Assembly (NCBI RefSeq): GCF_040396155.1
Contig: NZ_JBEBOY010000003.1
Location: forward strand, 118,240-182,239
DNA: 64,000 nt
DNA from: Tissierella praeacuta_A
GTDB taxonomy: Bacteria; Bacillota; Clostridia; Tissierellales; Tissierellaceae
Direction of reading: 5' to 3'
Part shown: positions 40,150-49,768 of the stretch, piece after piece
Numbering within the stretch: position 1 is the stretch's first letter
How the letters are laid out: every line of letters starts with the position of its first letter
Translations under genes and position numbers: made by a program
Notes under the pieces: generated by a model
What the model was told of the DNA's origin: nothing
Database searches by the model: none
Seen by the model: only the letters and a program-made list of their open reading frames with translations

Positions 40150-41517
40150 ATGGAGTCTAATCTTGACAAAAAACATCTAAAAGATGAAATAGTAAAAATA
40201 GCAGGACCTGTATTTATAGAATTACTTATGGGTACCCTTTTTGGAATGGTGGATATGATGATGCTAGGCAGATCTGGCGATAATGCTACTACTGCTGCAT
40301 CAATAGCTGCTATAGGTGTTACAAATCAATTGGTATTTATAGGATTATCTTTAGTGCAATCCTTAAATACTGGGGGAACAACTATGGTCGCCCGTTATAT
40401 TGGAGCAAAACGCGAAGATAGAATAGAATCTGTCGTAAAACATGTTATGATATTAACTCAATTACTTTTGGTAATCCCTATATTATTTATAGGATTAGGT
40501 ATGACAGATAGTACCATGAGATTTTTAGGAGCTGGGCACGATACCCTTGCCATAGGTAGAGGATATTTTAGGGTAATTGCCTTAGGATTTATATTTCAAG
40601 CTTTTAACTTCTCAATATTTGCAGCTTTAAGAGGTGCTGGAGATACTAAAACACCTATGAAAATCAATATAAAGGTAAATTTACTTAATGTAGTTGGAAA
40701 TGCAATTTTAATTTATGGATTATTTGGTTTTCCTAAGCTTGGGGTATTAGGAGCAGGTATATCTACATCTTTATCCCATGTAATAGCAAGTATTATGTTG
40801 ACGAGAATAATATTTAATGAGAAGAATTTAGTTCATATAAATTTAAAGCATAGATTTAAATTAGATAATGATATTGTATATAATTTAGTTAAAATAGGAC
40901 TGCCAGCATCCTTAGAGCAAATTGCCATGAGAGCAGGACTGTTAGCATTTACAAAGATAGTGGCTAGGTTAGGTACAACTGCATATGCAACTCATCAAAT
41001 TTGTATTAGTATACTTAATCTATCCTTTACACCTGGTCAGGCATTTGGTATATCAGCATCAACACTGACAGGCCGAAGCTTAGGGGAGCAAGAACCAGAT
41101 AAGGCAGAAGCCTATATAAAGATATGTGGTAAAATAGGCGCTGTAATAGCGGCTACAATGGGAATTCTATTTTTCTTCTTTGGCACGTTTATAGCAAGCC
41201 TTTATACTAATAATGAAGAAGTAGTCAGGGAAGCGGGACAGGTGCTAAAACTAATGGCGTTTATTCAGCCTTTTCAATGTTCGCAATTGATTATTTCGGG
41301 AGGTTTACGAGGTGCAGGGGATACAGTATGGACTTTAGTATCTACTTTTATTGGGATTTTAGTTATTAGAGTAGCTCTAGCTTATATATTTGTATTGAAT
41401 ATGGATATGGGGCTTATGGGAGCTTGGTTAGCTGTACTTATAGATCAATCCATTAGATGGGGACTTATTTTGATTAGGTTGAAAACAAATAAATGGAAAT
41501 ACATTACAATAAGATAA
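40150..41517 (+). CDS. MATE-family multidrug efflux transporter
   Basis: 455 residues, twelve predicted membrane segments, in the size range of MATE Na+/H+-drug antiporters. Family signatures: KIAGPVFIELLMGTLFGMVD at the N-terminus, NTGGTTMVARYIGAK, AALRGAGDTKTPMKINIKVN in the first half, and the paired GGLRGAGDTVWTLVSTFIG in the second half. A TATAAT at 40098-40103 suggests its own promoter after repeat B2. It ends convergently against sdaAA at a shared terminator. Substrate unknown. Confidence 0.92.
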   Translation: MESNLDKKHLKDEIVKIAGPVFIELLMGTLFGMVDMMMLGRSGDNATTAASIAAIGVTNQLVFIGLSLVQSLNTGGTTMVARYIGAKREDRIESVVKHVMILTQLLLVIPILFIGLGMTDSTMRFLGAGHDTLAIGRGYFRVIALGFIFQAFNFSIFAALRGAGDTKTPMKINIKVNLLNVVGNAILIYGLFGFPKLGVLGAGISTSLSHVIASIMLTRIIFNEKNLVHINLKHRFKLDNDIVYNLVKIGLPASLEQIAMRAGLLAFTKIVARLGTTAYATHQICISILNLSFTPGQAFGISASTLTGRSLGEQEPDKAEAYIKICGKIGAVIAATMGILFFFFGTFIASLYTNNEEVVREAGQVLKLMAFIQPFQCSQLIISGGLRGAGDTVWTLVSTFIGILVIRVALAYIFVLNMDMGLMGAWLAVLIDQSIRWGLILIRLKTNKWKYITIR

Positions 41518-41549
41518 GAGCCTTGAATTTTCAAAGCTCTTATCTTATT
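41508..41549. terminator. Bidirectional terminator between MATE and sdaAA genes
   Basis: Perfect 14-bp stem 41508-41521 / 41536-41549 covering the stop codons of both convergent genes, with A/T-rich flanks on both sides. Confidence 0.85.
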
Positions 41550-42417
41550 TAATATTAAGTTTCTTTTTTAAACATTGTCCTGTTGGAGTAGTAGCAACTC
41601 CACCTAATGCAGTTTCTCTCAATGATTCTGGTAACAATTTTCCTACCTTATACATAGCTTCAACTACTTCATCAAAAGGAACTAAAGATTTAATTCCAGC
41701 CAATGCTAAGTCAGCAGAAATAAGGGCATTTACCACACCAGATGCATTACGAAGTGCACAAGGATATTCTACTAAACCGCCTATGGGGTCACATACAAGA
41801 CCCATTATATTAACCAATGCAAAGGATGCAGCATTGAAAGAAGCCTCTGGACTTCCACCAGCCATTTCCACAATAGCAGCAGCAGCCATAGCAGAGGCAA
41901 CACCACATTCTGCCTGACAACCACCTTCTGCTCCAGAAACAGTTGCGTTCTTGGCTACAATCTCACCAATGCCAGCAGCTGTAAAAAGACCCATGATAAC
42001 TTGGTCGTCTGTTAGGTTTAGCTTTTCTTGGGCAGATAATACAGCTGATGGCAAAATGCCAGAAGCGCCAGCTGTTGGAGCTGCAACTATTCTTCCCATA
42101 GATGCGTTTACTTCTGAAGTAGATAGAGCCTTAGCCATAGCAGAGACTATTATACTACCAGTTAATGTATTTCCTGAATTCTTATATTCTTCAACCTTTT
42201 TAGAATCTCCACCTGTTAATCCACTAACTGATTTTACTTCCTTATTCAGTGCAGATGTAGCAGAACGTTTCATTACAGATAAGTTATCTTTCATTTTATG
42301 AATCAATTCATCATATGAGATATCAGTATTTTTAATTTCTTTTTCAATTACTATTTCAGATATTCTTTTATTATTTTCGTTACACAAATTCAATAGTTCT
42401 TCAGCTTTGTTGAACAT
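41545..42417 (-). CDS. sdaAA: L-serine dehydratase, iron-sulfur, alpha subunit
   Basis: Catalytic subunit that deaminates L-serine to pyruvate and ammonia with an oxygen-sensitive [4Fe-4S] cluster. 290 residues. GRIVAAPTAGASGILPSAVL is the family signature; cluster Cys residues appear in SGAEGGCQAECGVASAMAAA and GLVCDPIGGLVEYPCALRNA. The C-terminus GGVATTPTGQCLKKKL supplies the Cys that blocks the cluster when serine is absent in related enzymes. GGTGAT precedes the ATG. It is 4 bp downstream of sdaAB in the same operon. Confidence 0.95.
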   Translation of the reverse strand: MFNKAEELLNLCNENNKRISEIVIEKEIKNTDISYDELIHKMKDNLSVMKRSATSALNKEVKSVSGLTGGDSKKVEEYKNSGNTLTGSIIVSAMAKALSTSEVNASMGRIVAAPTAGASGILPSAVLSAQEKLNLTDDQVIMGLFTAAGIGEIVAKNATVSGAEGGCQAECGVASAMAAAAIVEMAGGSPEASFNAASFALVNIMGLVCDPIGGLVEYPCALRNASGVVNALISADLALAGIKSLVPFDEVVEAMYKVGKLLPESLRETALGGVATTPTGQCLKKKLNIK

Positions 42418-42421
42418 AAAA

Positions 42422-43090
42422 TCACCTCTTGATTGGATTTATCCCTTTAACATATATTATTTCGTTTAACTTATGGATTTCATTTATAATTTCTTCTTTA
42501 ATATCTGAATCTGTTTCTACAACCATAGTTGCTATATCTTCTTCTCTTGTTACCTTCATAGTTGCAATATTTATTCCATTAGTTGATAAAATTGAACTAA
42601 TACGAGATATAACACCTTTTTGATCTATATATTTAATAATCATAGTTGGATAATCCCCACTAAATTCTACTTTGTTTCCATTAATATCTGTAATCAATAT
42701 ATTTCCTCCACCAATGGATGAACCTGTAATATAAATATCCTCCTGATTTTCAAACTTAAAAACTATCTTTACAGTATTTGGATGTTGATAGCCTAAGTCG
42801 GCTTCTATAAATTCAAATTCTATATTCCTAGATTTTGCTATTTCAAAAGAATCTCTAAGTTTTTCGTCAGAGGGATCCATTCCAAGAATACCTGCTACTA
42901 AAGCTTTATCAGTGCCATGACCTTTAAAGGTTTTACCGAATGAACCATGTAAATAAAAAATTACCTTATGAAAATCAGTACCTACAATATCCTTGGCAAT
43001 TTTACCTAATCTGGCAGCACCAGCAGTATGTGAGCTTGAAGGACCAATCATAACTGGACCTAATATATCAAAAACTCCATAATCTTTCAT
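42422..43090 (-). CDS. sdaAB: L-serine dehydratase, iron-sulfur, beta subunit
   Basis: Partner subunit of the split serine dehydratase. 222 residues. GPVMIGPSSSHTAGAARLGK is the beta-domain signature, HGSFGKTFKGHGTDKALVAG follows, and the C-terminal ~70 residues form an ACT-type domain (TMIIKYIDQKGVISRISSIL). The ATG is preceded by GGGGGTAATAC. First gene of the sdaAB-sdaAA operon. Together with the alanine/glycine symporter and aminotransferase it points to amino-acid fermentation. Confidence 0.94.
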   Translation of the reverse strand: MKDYGVFDILGPVMIGPSSSHTAGAARLGKIAKDIVGTDFHKVIFYLHGSFGKTFKGHGTDKALVAGILGMDPSDEKLRDSFEIAKSRNIEFEFIEADLGYQHPNTVKIVFKFENQEDIYITGSSIGGGNILITDINGNKVEFSGDYPTMIIKYIDQKGVISRISSILSTNGINIATMKVTREEDIATMVVETDSDIKEEIINEIHKLNEIIYVKGINPIKR

Positions 43091-43154
43091 TGTATTACCC
43101 CCTAATTTTATAGTCTATTAATTTTATCACTTAATTAGGAATTTGGCAATAAAA

Positions 43155-43799
43155 TTAACCCCCGAGAGTAATATCTTGACTGTTATACCATTCTAATGCA
43201 TTATAAAAATGTTCTGGTTGAAAATCTGGCCAGAATTCATCAATTATATAAAAATCTGAATATACAGATTGTAAAGGTAAAAATCCACTTAATCTTCTGC
43301 GACCTCCCCATCTTATGATCAGATCCACTCTAGATATATCCCTGGATTTAATATTTCCTAATAAATCGACTTTTCCATCATTGTTAGAGAAATAATGTTT
43401 TAAATCCCATTGCCAGCCATAGTTTACTAGGAAATTAACTTTAATTCCCCCAGTTCCAAACTTTTGTCTTTTAATAGCAAAGGGCAAAAGAGCCTTTGGA
43501 AACATATCTGATTCAGTATTGCCCAATACTAAGAGGTCGGCATTTTCTTTGGACAACATATCTACTGCATCAATACATGCCTTTGTAAATGCTAGTCTTT
43601 GAAACTTAGGTCTTTTAGTATTATCTACTGTAAAACCATAATAAGTGATTTCTTTTATCCCAACCTTTTCACAGAGCTTAAATAATTCTAAACCAGGATT
43701 TAATCCGCTATTATAACCTTTTTCTTTGGTTAATCCCTGATTTACAGCCCAACGTCTATTTCCATCTGGAATTACACCTATATGATTTGGAATTCTCAT
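43155..43799 (-). CDS. Short, divergent cis-prenyltransferase (UppS family)
   Basis: 214 residues, shorter than the usual ~250 of undecaprenyl diphosphate synthase. N-terminal HIGVIPDGNRRWAVNQGL keeps the Asp-Gly-Asn catalytic motif but has Pro where UppS usually has Met; the second motif DLIIRWGGRRRLSGFLPLQS replaces the usual RTSGE by RWGGR, and the end is VYSDFYIIDEFWPDFQPEHF. The central lid region is short. GGAGG precedes the ATG. Probably a paralogue with altered chain length or substrate rather than the essential cell-wall enzyme; this is inference. Stands alone on the minus strand. Confidence 0.8.
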   Translation of the reverse strand: MRIPNHIGVIPDGNRRWAVNQGLTKEKGYNSGLNPGLELFKLCEKVGIKEITYYGFTVDNTKRPKFQRLAFTKACIDAVDMLSKENADLLVLGNTESDMFPKALLPFAIKRQKFGTGGIKVNFLVNYGWQWDLKHYFSNNDGKVDLLGNIKSRDISRVDLIIRWGGRRRLSGFLPLQSVYSDFYIIDEFWPDFQPEHFYNALEWYNSQDITLGG

Positions 43800-44028
43800 A
43801 ACTAATATTACCTCCTAAGTTTTGTTAAATTTAGTATTCCATATAAATCTAAAAGAATTCATAAAAGCTTTTAAAATAGTTTAGGCCTGTTTATTAAGTT
43901 ATATGTAAATTAAAAAAGATAAGTAACAACTTATAGACATATAAATTCAAAAAGTTAATAATTTGGTAACATCCTTAACCTAGTTTGTAATAACCTTGTG
44001 CTAAGATATGAACTAGGGGGGATGGGAG

Positions 44029-45381
44029 ATGAATAAAAAGATAATCTTAATGATAACAATTCTAGGCATAACTATAGGGCTGACTGGGTGTAAAGAGAAG
44101 AAACAAGATAATGTGAAAAGGGTCATAATTGAAGACGATGTAAACGTGGAAGATAAAGAAAAGGAAAAAAGTAATTTAATAAGCTTTCAAAATAATAAGA
44201 CAGTAAAAAATGTAAAAGTATCTAAACCAATAAAAATATTAGATGATAGGTATAATTATGAGTTGCCTTATTTTAGCCCGTTTTTTTACTATGAAGGAGA
44301 GATATATGGAAGTGTTTCAGAGGATAAAAGAATGAATTATGACTCAGAGGGAGAAGTTGAAATCACATATTTATATAAAATAGATAAACATAATAATTTA
44401 ATAAAGACCTCTAAGGAGTATCATAATTACTTTCAAGGAGATGGGGGATTTGTTTTAATTGGAAATAATCCTACTGGAACAAAATTTATTAATTTTGTGA
44501 AAGATAAAGTATATGTTGTAGATTATACACAAGAGGATAAACCTAAACCATCAATAGAATTAACGGAGATGGTTAATAAATTAAAAGGAGATAGTACTGA
44601 TAAATTATATTTTATAGAGTATCTTTCGGAAAATGAAAATTATTTAATTATTAATGAACGGATCAATACAAAAGAAGAATTTAAGAAAAAAAGACCATAT
44701 ATATATGATAGAGAAAATAAGAAGCTTTATACTATGAAAAATGGGGAAAGAAGCGGTAGTATATATTATACAGATGTTTTACAGTCATTAATTTGGGTGG
44801 ATCATAATGATTTTAAATTATATAAGATAGTTTTGAATGAAGGATATTATGATTTAGAAGAATATATTGATTTAAATATATATGGTAAAGGAAATAAGAT
44901 AAGTACGGTAATGAAGAACAATGACGAAATGCTATTATTTATGGATATGGATATAAGTGAAAATCGTCCAGATATAGATATGTTTCTTGGAAAGACCAGT
45001 TATATTGGTAAATTTAATTTTAGGACAAATCAATATAACCTATTATTTGAAGCACCTAATGAGATTAATATACATTCTAACTATATAGGCAATGATATAT
45101 TGTTAATTGAGGAATTTAAAGTAGATGAGGATAGTTATATTAAGAAACCTATAAAAAGATATTTAAAGCAAATAAGAGATAATGAAATAAATACCATATT
45201 TGAGGAAGAGTTTGAAGGTGAATCAGTAGAGTTATATCCAAATTATCAGTTATTAATTAGTGAAGATGGAAAAGAAATATTTTCTGTTAGATTTATAATC
45301 GAAAAGGAAAAATCTATGATATTGGATATAGAAATGACAAAGGATAAGGCAATTTATCAAAAATACTATATTAAATATTAG
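44029..45381 (+). CDS. Hypothetical lipoprotein, copy 1 of a tandem pair
   Basis: 450 residues. Lipobox LTGC (about 18-21) after a signal sequence MNKKIILMITILGITIGL. A charged linker with VKRVIIEDDVNVEDKEKEKS precedes a ~370-residue beta-rich domain with recurring Tyr-containing strands; a propeller-like fold is possible but unproven. Shared blocks with the next gene include KLKGDS.…LYFI, ENENYL, LQSLIWVDHNDFKLYKIVL and IGKFNFRTNQYN. AGGGGGGATGGGAG precedes the ATG. Followed by its paralogue and a two-component system. Confidence 0.65.
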   Translation: MNKKIILMITILGITIGLTGCKEKKQDNVKRVIIEDDVNVEDKEKEKSNLISFQNNKTVKNVKVSKPIKILDDRYNYELPYFSPFFYYEGEIYGSVSEDKRMNYDSEGEVEITYLYKIDKHNNLIKTSKEYHNYFQGDGGFVLIGNNPTGTKFINFVKDKVYVVDYTQEDKPKPSIELTEMVNKLKGDSTDKLYFIEYLSENENYLIINERINTKEEFKKKRPYIYDRENKKLYTMKNGERSGSIYYTDVLQSLIWVDHNDFKLYKIVLNEGYYDLEEYIDLNIYGKGNKISTVMKNNDEMLLFMDMDISENRPDIDMFLGKTSYIGKFNFRTNQYNLLFEAPNEINIHSNYIGNDILLIEEFKVDEDSYIKKPIKRYLKQIRDNEINTIFEEEFEGESVELYPNYQLLISEDGKEIFSVRFIIEKEKSMILDIEMTKDKAIYQKYYIKY

Positions 45382-45513
45382 TTAAGGGTATAAAGAGTAT
45401 TCTCTTGAAAGAGTATCAGTGATTGTTCATAGTTATAAAAATAAAGAGAGTTGATAACTTAGCCATCTTTAACTTACTTTGTAATAACTTTATACTAAAA
45501 TGGAGGTGCTTAG

Positions 45514-46887
45514 ATGAATAAAAAGATAATTTTAATAACCTTAATTCTAGGCTTAACTATAGGATTAGTTGGTTGTAAAGAAGATAATGTAAAAAGAGTT
45601 GTAATTGAAGATGATGTAAAAAGAGTTGTAATTGAAGATGATGTAAATATAAACAATAAGGAAGATAGTAGTTCTAAGAATTATGAAAATAGTAAGACTG
45701 TGAACTCTAAGACTATAGAAGGTATAACATCAAAATCAATAGAGTTTCCATTAGATGAGGGATACTATTTTTATCCATCTTTCTATTATCAAGGAGAAGT
45801 ATATGGGTGTGTTTGGGAAGGAAGTGGAATTAAGGAATATGTGAGTAATAGGAGAGAAGAGGCTCAAATGGAATATCTATATAAAATAGATAAGGATAAT
45901 AATCTAATAAAGACTTCTAAGATGTATCATGATTATATTCAGGTGAATTCACAAGCTTATCCACGGGATACAAAATTCATTCAGTTAGTGGAAGATGTAG
46001 TATTTACTGTAGACTACAAAAGTGAGGACATTCCTAAGCCTTGGCCAGAATTAACAGATGTAGTAAATAAGTTAAAAGGTGATAGTGATTATAAGCTTTA
46101 CTTTATAAAATCGGTTCCAGAGAATGAAAATTACTTAGTTATTAGAGAGACAATAATTAATAATGAAAGTGAAAAGTATATAAATGAAAAGAATGAAAGC
46201 ATATATTGGAGTGATTGGAAAGAAAAAAAGTATATATATGATATAGAAAATAAGAAAATATATAAAATGAAAAATGAGGAGAAAGATGGTGAAATTTATT
46301 ATGTGAATGCCTTGCAATCATTAGTTTGGGTAGATAATAAAGATTTTAAGATATATAAGATCATTTTTAAAAATGGATATTATTCTTTAGAAGAATATAT
46401 TGATTTAAACAGATATGGAAAAGCAGATAAAATAAGAGCGGAAATGAAAAGTGATGACGAGATGATATTATTTATGGATGTAAATATAAATGGAATCTAT
46501 TTTGAGACTAAATATATTGGTAAATTAAATTTTAGGACTAATCAATATAATCCATTATTTGAAGTACCTGATGAAGTTAATATATCATCTGAGTATATAG
46601 GTAATGATATATTGTTGATTGAAGAGCTTAAAAAAGAGGAAGATAGCAATATAGAAATGTCTGTAAAAAGATATTTTAAGCAAATAAGAAATAATGAAAT
46701 GAATACCATATTTGAGGAGGAGATTAAAGAAGAATCAGGGCAGAGGTATTTAAATAATTGGATTGTAATCAGTGGAGATGGAGAAGAGATATTTGATGCT
46801 ATGGAAATAAATAGGATAAAAGACAGAGTAGTGACGACGGAAAAAATGATTTATAAAAAATACTATATTAAATATAGTGAGAATTGA
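45514..46887 (+). CDS. Hypothetical lipoprotein, copy 2 of a tandem pair
   Basis: 457 residues, clearly paralogous to the preceding gene over its whole length (same signal MNKKIILITLILGLTIGLVG, lipobox LVGC, matching blocks TKFIQLVEDVVFTVDYKSED, NKLKGDSDYKLYFI, NFRTNQYNPLFEVPDEVNIS). Its linker contains VKRVVIEDD twice in tandem, encoded by a perfect 27-bp repeat. GGAGGTG precedes the ATG. The upstream promoter-region sequence (TTTGTAATAAC) also resembles that of copy 1, so regulation was duplicated with the gene. Function unknown. Confidence 0.65.
   Translation: MNKKIILITLILGLTIGLVGCKEDNVKRVVIEDDVKRVVIEDDVNINNKEDSSSKNYENSKTVNSKTIEGITSKSIEFPLDEGYYFYPSFYYQGEVYGCVWEGSGIKEYVSNRREEAQMEYLYKIDKDNNLIKTSKMYHDYIQVNSQAYPRDTKFIQLVEDVVFTVDYKSEDIPKPWPELTDVVNKLKGDSDYKLYFIKSVPENENYLVIRETIINNESEKYINEKNESIYWSDWKEKKYIYDIENKKIYKMKNEEKDGEIYYVNALQSLVWVDNKDFKIYKIIFKNGYYSLEEYIDLNRYGKADKIRAEMKSDDEMILFMDVNINGIYFETKYIGKLNFRTNQYNPLFEVPDEVNISSEYIGNDILLIEELKKEEDSNIEMSVKRYFKQIRNNEMNTIFEEEIKEESGQRYLNNWIVISGDGEEIFDAMEINRIKDRVVTTEKMIYKKYYIKYSEN
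45589..45642 (+). repeat. 27-bp in-frame tandem repeat
   Basis: Two perfect 27-bp copies (45589-45615 and 45616-45642), each encoding VKRVVIEDD just after the lipobox of the second lipoprotein. The paralogue has one copy of the motif, so this is an expansion in the linker, capable of slipped-strand length change without frame loss. Confidence 0.9.
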
Positions 46888-47010
46888 TTTAATATATGTA
46901 TAGACATTGATGGTGGGATAAATTTAAGATACAATTAAAATGAGTATAATAAATATAGTTATACTCATTTTAACGTGTTTATAATCATTATAAGGATTAG
47001 GGTGAATATA

Positions 47011-47685
47011 ATGAGTAAAAAAATTTTAGTAGTTGAAGATGAATATTCAATCAATGATATTTTAACTATAGCATTAATAGATGAAGGATATGAGGTTAAA
47101 AGTGTATTTAATGGCAAGTCTGCATTAGAGGCAATAAAAAGTTTTAACCCAGAGTTGGTCTTATTAGACCTTATGCTGCCAGATATAGATGGTTTTGAAA
47201 TATGTAGGGAAATATCAAATAATTATTTGGTGATTATGATCACAGCTAGAGATAATATCTTTGATAGAATTGTTGGATTAGAATTAGGAGCAGATGACTA
47301 TATTGTAAAGCCATTTGAAATAAGAGAAGTTATAGTCAGAGTAAAAGCATTATTTAGAAGCTTAGAAAAAGATAAATCCTCATTTATTGAACAAGTAATT
47401 AGATTAAAAGGAGATATAGATGTAGATATAGTTGGGGAAAGAGTATTTAAAAGTGGAAAAGAAATACAACTAAAGAGACAAGAGTCTAAATTGTTTTTCT
47501 ATCTACTTAAACATAGAAATCAAGTGTTTTCTCGTCCAGAACTTTTAGATAAAGTTTGGGGGTATGATTACTATGGAGATGCTAGAACAGTAGATGTACA
47601 TATTAGAAGAATTAGAGCTAAATTAAAAATGCCTGGGGACAGTATTATAGAAACTGTATTTGGGACAGGCTATGTTATGAGGTAA
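47011..47685 (+). CDS. OmpR-family response regulator
   Basis: 224 residues. Receiver: E9/D10, phospho-acceptor D53 in LVLLDLMLPDIDGF, K in IVKPFEIREV. Winged helix: LKRQESKLFFYLLKHRNQVF, ELLDKVWGYDYYGDARTVDV, IETVFGTGYVMR. Start at ATG 47011 behind AGGGTGA; a longer frame from 46975 has no site. The kinase gene starts 3 bp after the stop. Located downstream of the two lipoprotein genes, which may be targets or sensors (inference). Confidence 0.92.
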   Translation: MSKKILVVEDEYSINDILTIALIDEGYEVKSVFNGKSALEAIKSFNPELVLLDLMLPDIDGFEICREISNNYLVIMITARDNIFDRIVGLELGADDYIVKPFEIREVIVRVKALFRSLEKDKSSFIEQVIRLKGDIDVDIVGERVFKSGKEIQLKRQESKLFFYLLKHRNQVFSRPELLDKVWGYDYYGDARTVDVHIRRIRAKLKMPGDSIIETVFGTGYVMR

Positions 47686-47688
47686 GAA

Positions 47689-49116
47689 ATGTTAAGAACT
47701 ATTAAAGGTAAAATTACAGTAGGTATTGTATCTATTAGTATAATTGTACTTGTTATAATTAATCTAATCATATGGGGAATATTCGAAAGAAATTTACAAA
47801 ATTTTATTATAAACGATATGGAAAAGATAAGGGATATTGTTTTTTCTGAAATTAAGAGACAATATCCTATTAGTAATGGAAAAAATAATTTAGTTAATAA
47901 AAATGAAATATGGTCTGTCCTAAACACTGTAAGTAATCAATATAATACATATTTATCTATGAATTATATTAAAAATAATTTTCGACAATTTGCTGGCGAA
48001 TTATTGGATAGTGAACGTATGGATAATATAATTATAGATAGTAATAAAAAATCATCATTATTATATATTCACAATACAAAAATAAAATTCTATGCTACTT
48101 ATTCTTATCCTGTTTATATAGATAATGACTATATAGGTGTCTTTGTGTTTCAAAAGGATTATTTAAATGAATATAATAATTATGTTAATCTAATGATGAA
48201 GATTATATTGATACAGTTCAATTTATTTATCCTTATGATTTTCGTCAATTATATATGGCTAAGAAAAATAACAGACCCTTTAAATGACTTATCAATGGCT
48301 ATGACTTTTGTAGGAGAAGGCAAATTTTTTAATAAATTAAAATATAAGAATAATGATGAGATAGGTATATTAATTGAACATTTCAATAAAATGGAAGAAC
48401 AAATAATAGAGCAGATGAGATATCTGCAATCAGAAAAGAAAAAGATAGAAGAGTTAGAGAAAGAATCTAGAGACTTTTTTAATTATGCAACTCATGAAAT
48501 GAAAACGCCTATTACTTCAATTTTAGGATATACTCAATTATTGCAGAAAGGAAACTTGGACAGTGAAGTAATTGAAAGAGCTTATACTAGAATTATAGCT
48601 GAATCTGAAAGAATGTATAAACTCGTTCAAAATATGTTAGCCGTTGCCAGGTGTAGACAATTAGAAGAATATAAGGCAGAAAATTTTAATGTTAAAGAAT
48701 TATTATCTAAGATAGTCTATGATTTTGAATTGACCTTTAATAAGCAAAAGGTTGATATTTATTTTGATTGTGATGATGCTGTTATATTTGCTGTAAAAGA
48801 AGAAATAAGAACTATAATTCGAAATCTAATTGATAATGGGATTAAATATAGTCAAGATGGAAATATAATTATTAAATGTAAATCAGAAGATGGTGTTTGT
48901 ATTACGATAGAGAATAAAATTTTACCTATTCCACAAGAAATTAGAGAAAATCTTTTAGAGCCATTTATTAAGTATAATTATGAAGAATATACCCACACAA
49001 GTTCAGGGCTAGGACTATTCATCTGTAAAGAATTAGCTGAAAAGAACAATGCATATATGGATTATGAGGTCTATGAAGATAAAATTTGTTTTATGGTCAA
49101 GTTTGTAGAAATGTAA
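47689..49116 (+). CDS. Sensor histidine kinase with degenerate G1 box
   Basis: 475 residues, partner of the preceding regulator. Membrane segment about 10-32, a long extracytoplasmic sensor (33-155), second membrane segment (IILIQFNLFILMIFVNYIWL), HAMP and coiled linker, then H-box NYATHEMKTPITSILGYTQL and N-box RNLIDNGIKYSQDGN. Where G1 (DxGxG) is expected the sequence is ITIENKILPIPQEIREN, as in some VanS-like kinases with relaxed G1; G2 SSGLGLFICKELAE is present. GAGGTAAGA before the ATG; translationally coupled to the regulator. Confidence 0.9.
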   Translation: MLRTIKGKITVGIVSISIIVLVIINLIIWGIFERNLQNFIINDMEKIRDIVFSEIKRQYPISNGKNNLVNKNEIWSVLNTVSNQYNTYLSMNYIKNNFRQFAGELLDSERMDNIIIDSNKKSSLLYIHNTKIKFYATYSYPVYIDNDYIGVFVFQKDYLNEYNNYVNLMMKIILIQFNLFILMIFVNYIWLRKITDPLNDLSMAMTFVGEGKFFNKLKYKNNDEIGILIEHFNKMEEQIIEQMRYLQSEKKKIEELEKESRDFFNYATHEMKTPITSILGYTQLLQKGNLDSEVIERAYTRIIAESERMYKLVQNMLAVARCRQLEEYKAENFNVKELLSKIVYDFELTFNKQKVDIYFDCDDAVIFAVKEEIRTIIRNLIDNGIKYSQDGNIIIKCKSEDGVCITIENKILPIPQEIRENLLEPFIKYNYEEYTHTSSGLGLFICKELAEKNNAYMDYEVYEDKICFMVKFVEM

Positions 49117-49142
49117 TTATAATATATTGATTATTTTATGAT

Positions 49143-49182
49143 AAATAATAGGGGGAATACATGTATTTTCCCTATTATTTAT
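49143..49182 (+). terminator. Intrinsic terminator
   Basis: Stem AAATAATAGGG (49143-49153) / CCCTATTATTT (49170-49180) with T-rich tail, after the kinase gene. Confidence 0.8.
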
Positions 49183-49768
49183 TTTATTATTTTCTTGTCC
49201 GAGACCTAGTAATATCAATATAATTATAACAACTGAAAAGTTTCTTTAACATCATTTTTTGCTGCAATCAGTTTTAAATCTAATAAGTTTTCAGATTGAG
49301 TCATTTCATAATCTTTATTAAGTACAATTAATGATATGCAATTTAGTTTGCTGTGCTAATGAAAATTATGGAAATCACAAAACCAATTTTTACTTTTCGG
49401 TTAATAGATTATTTTATTGATTTTATTATAAAATAGAATGAACTTATGTCGATATTTGACCGAAGGTATGGGGTCAAATTCCTTTATTAATTTTCTGATA
49501 TGTGATAAAATTATGAAAAGTCAATATTTAATCTTGGTAGTAATTATAAAAACTAAAGCTATGTATTCAAGTGATAGAATAATTTAATGAAAATATTTTA
49601 CTTCTCGCGAGGGCAACCTCTATTTTTGTTACAAAATGATTTTTCCATTCGTTGTATAATATAGAAATATTTTTAATTGAAAAGGTGATTAGGGGATGCT
49701 TATAAATTGAATACAGTACAATTTAGCCTTACTTATACCAATACTAAGATTTGAGAGGGGGATAAACT
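49183..49768. other. Region between kinase and RiPP cluster
   Basis: About 590 bp. The minus strand at ~49216-49345 has a gene-like fragment (LIVLNKDYEMTQSENLLDLK, then LIAAKNDVKETFQLL and stop) without a start, probably a relic. An inverted repeat ATTTGACC…GGTCAAAT lies near 49454-49480. No short Cys-rich frame that could be the precursor peptide of the following cluster is visible; only fragments such as a four-codon frame after GGTGATTAGGGG near 49697 occur. Confidence 0.4.
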
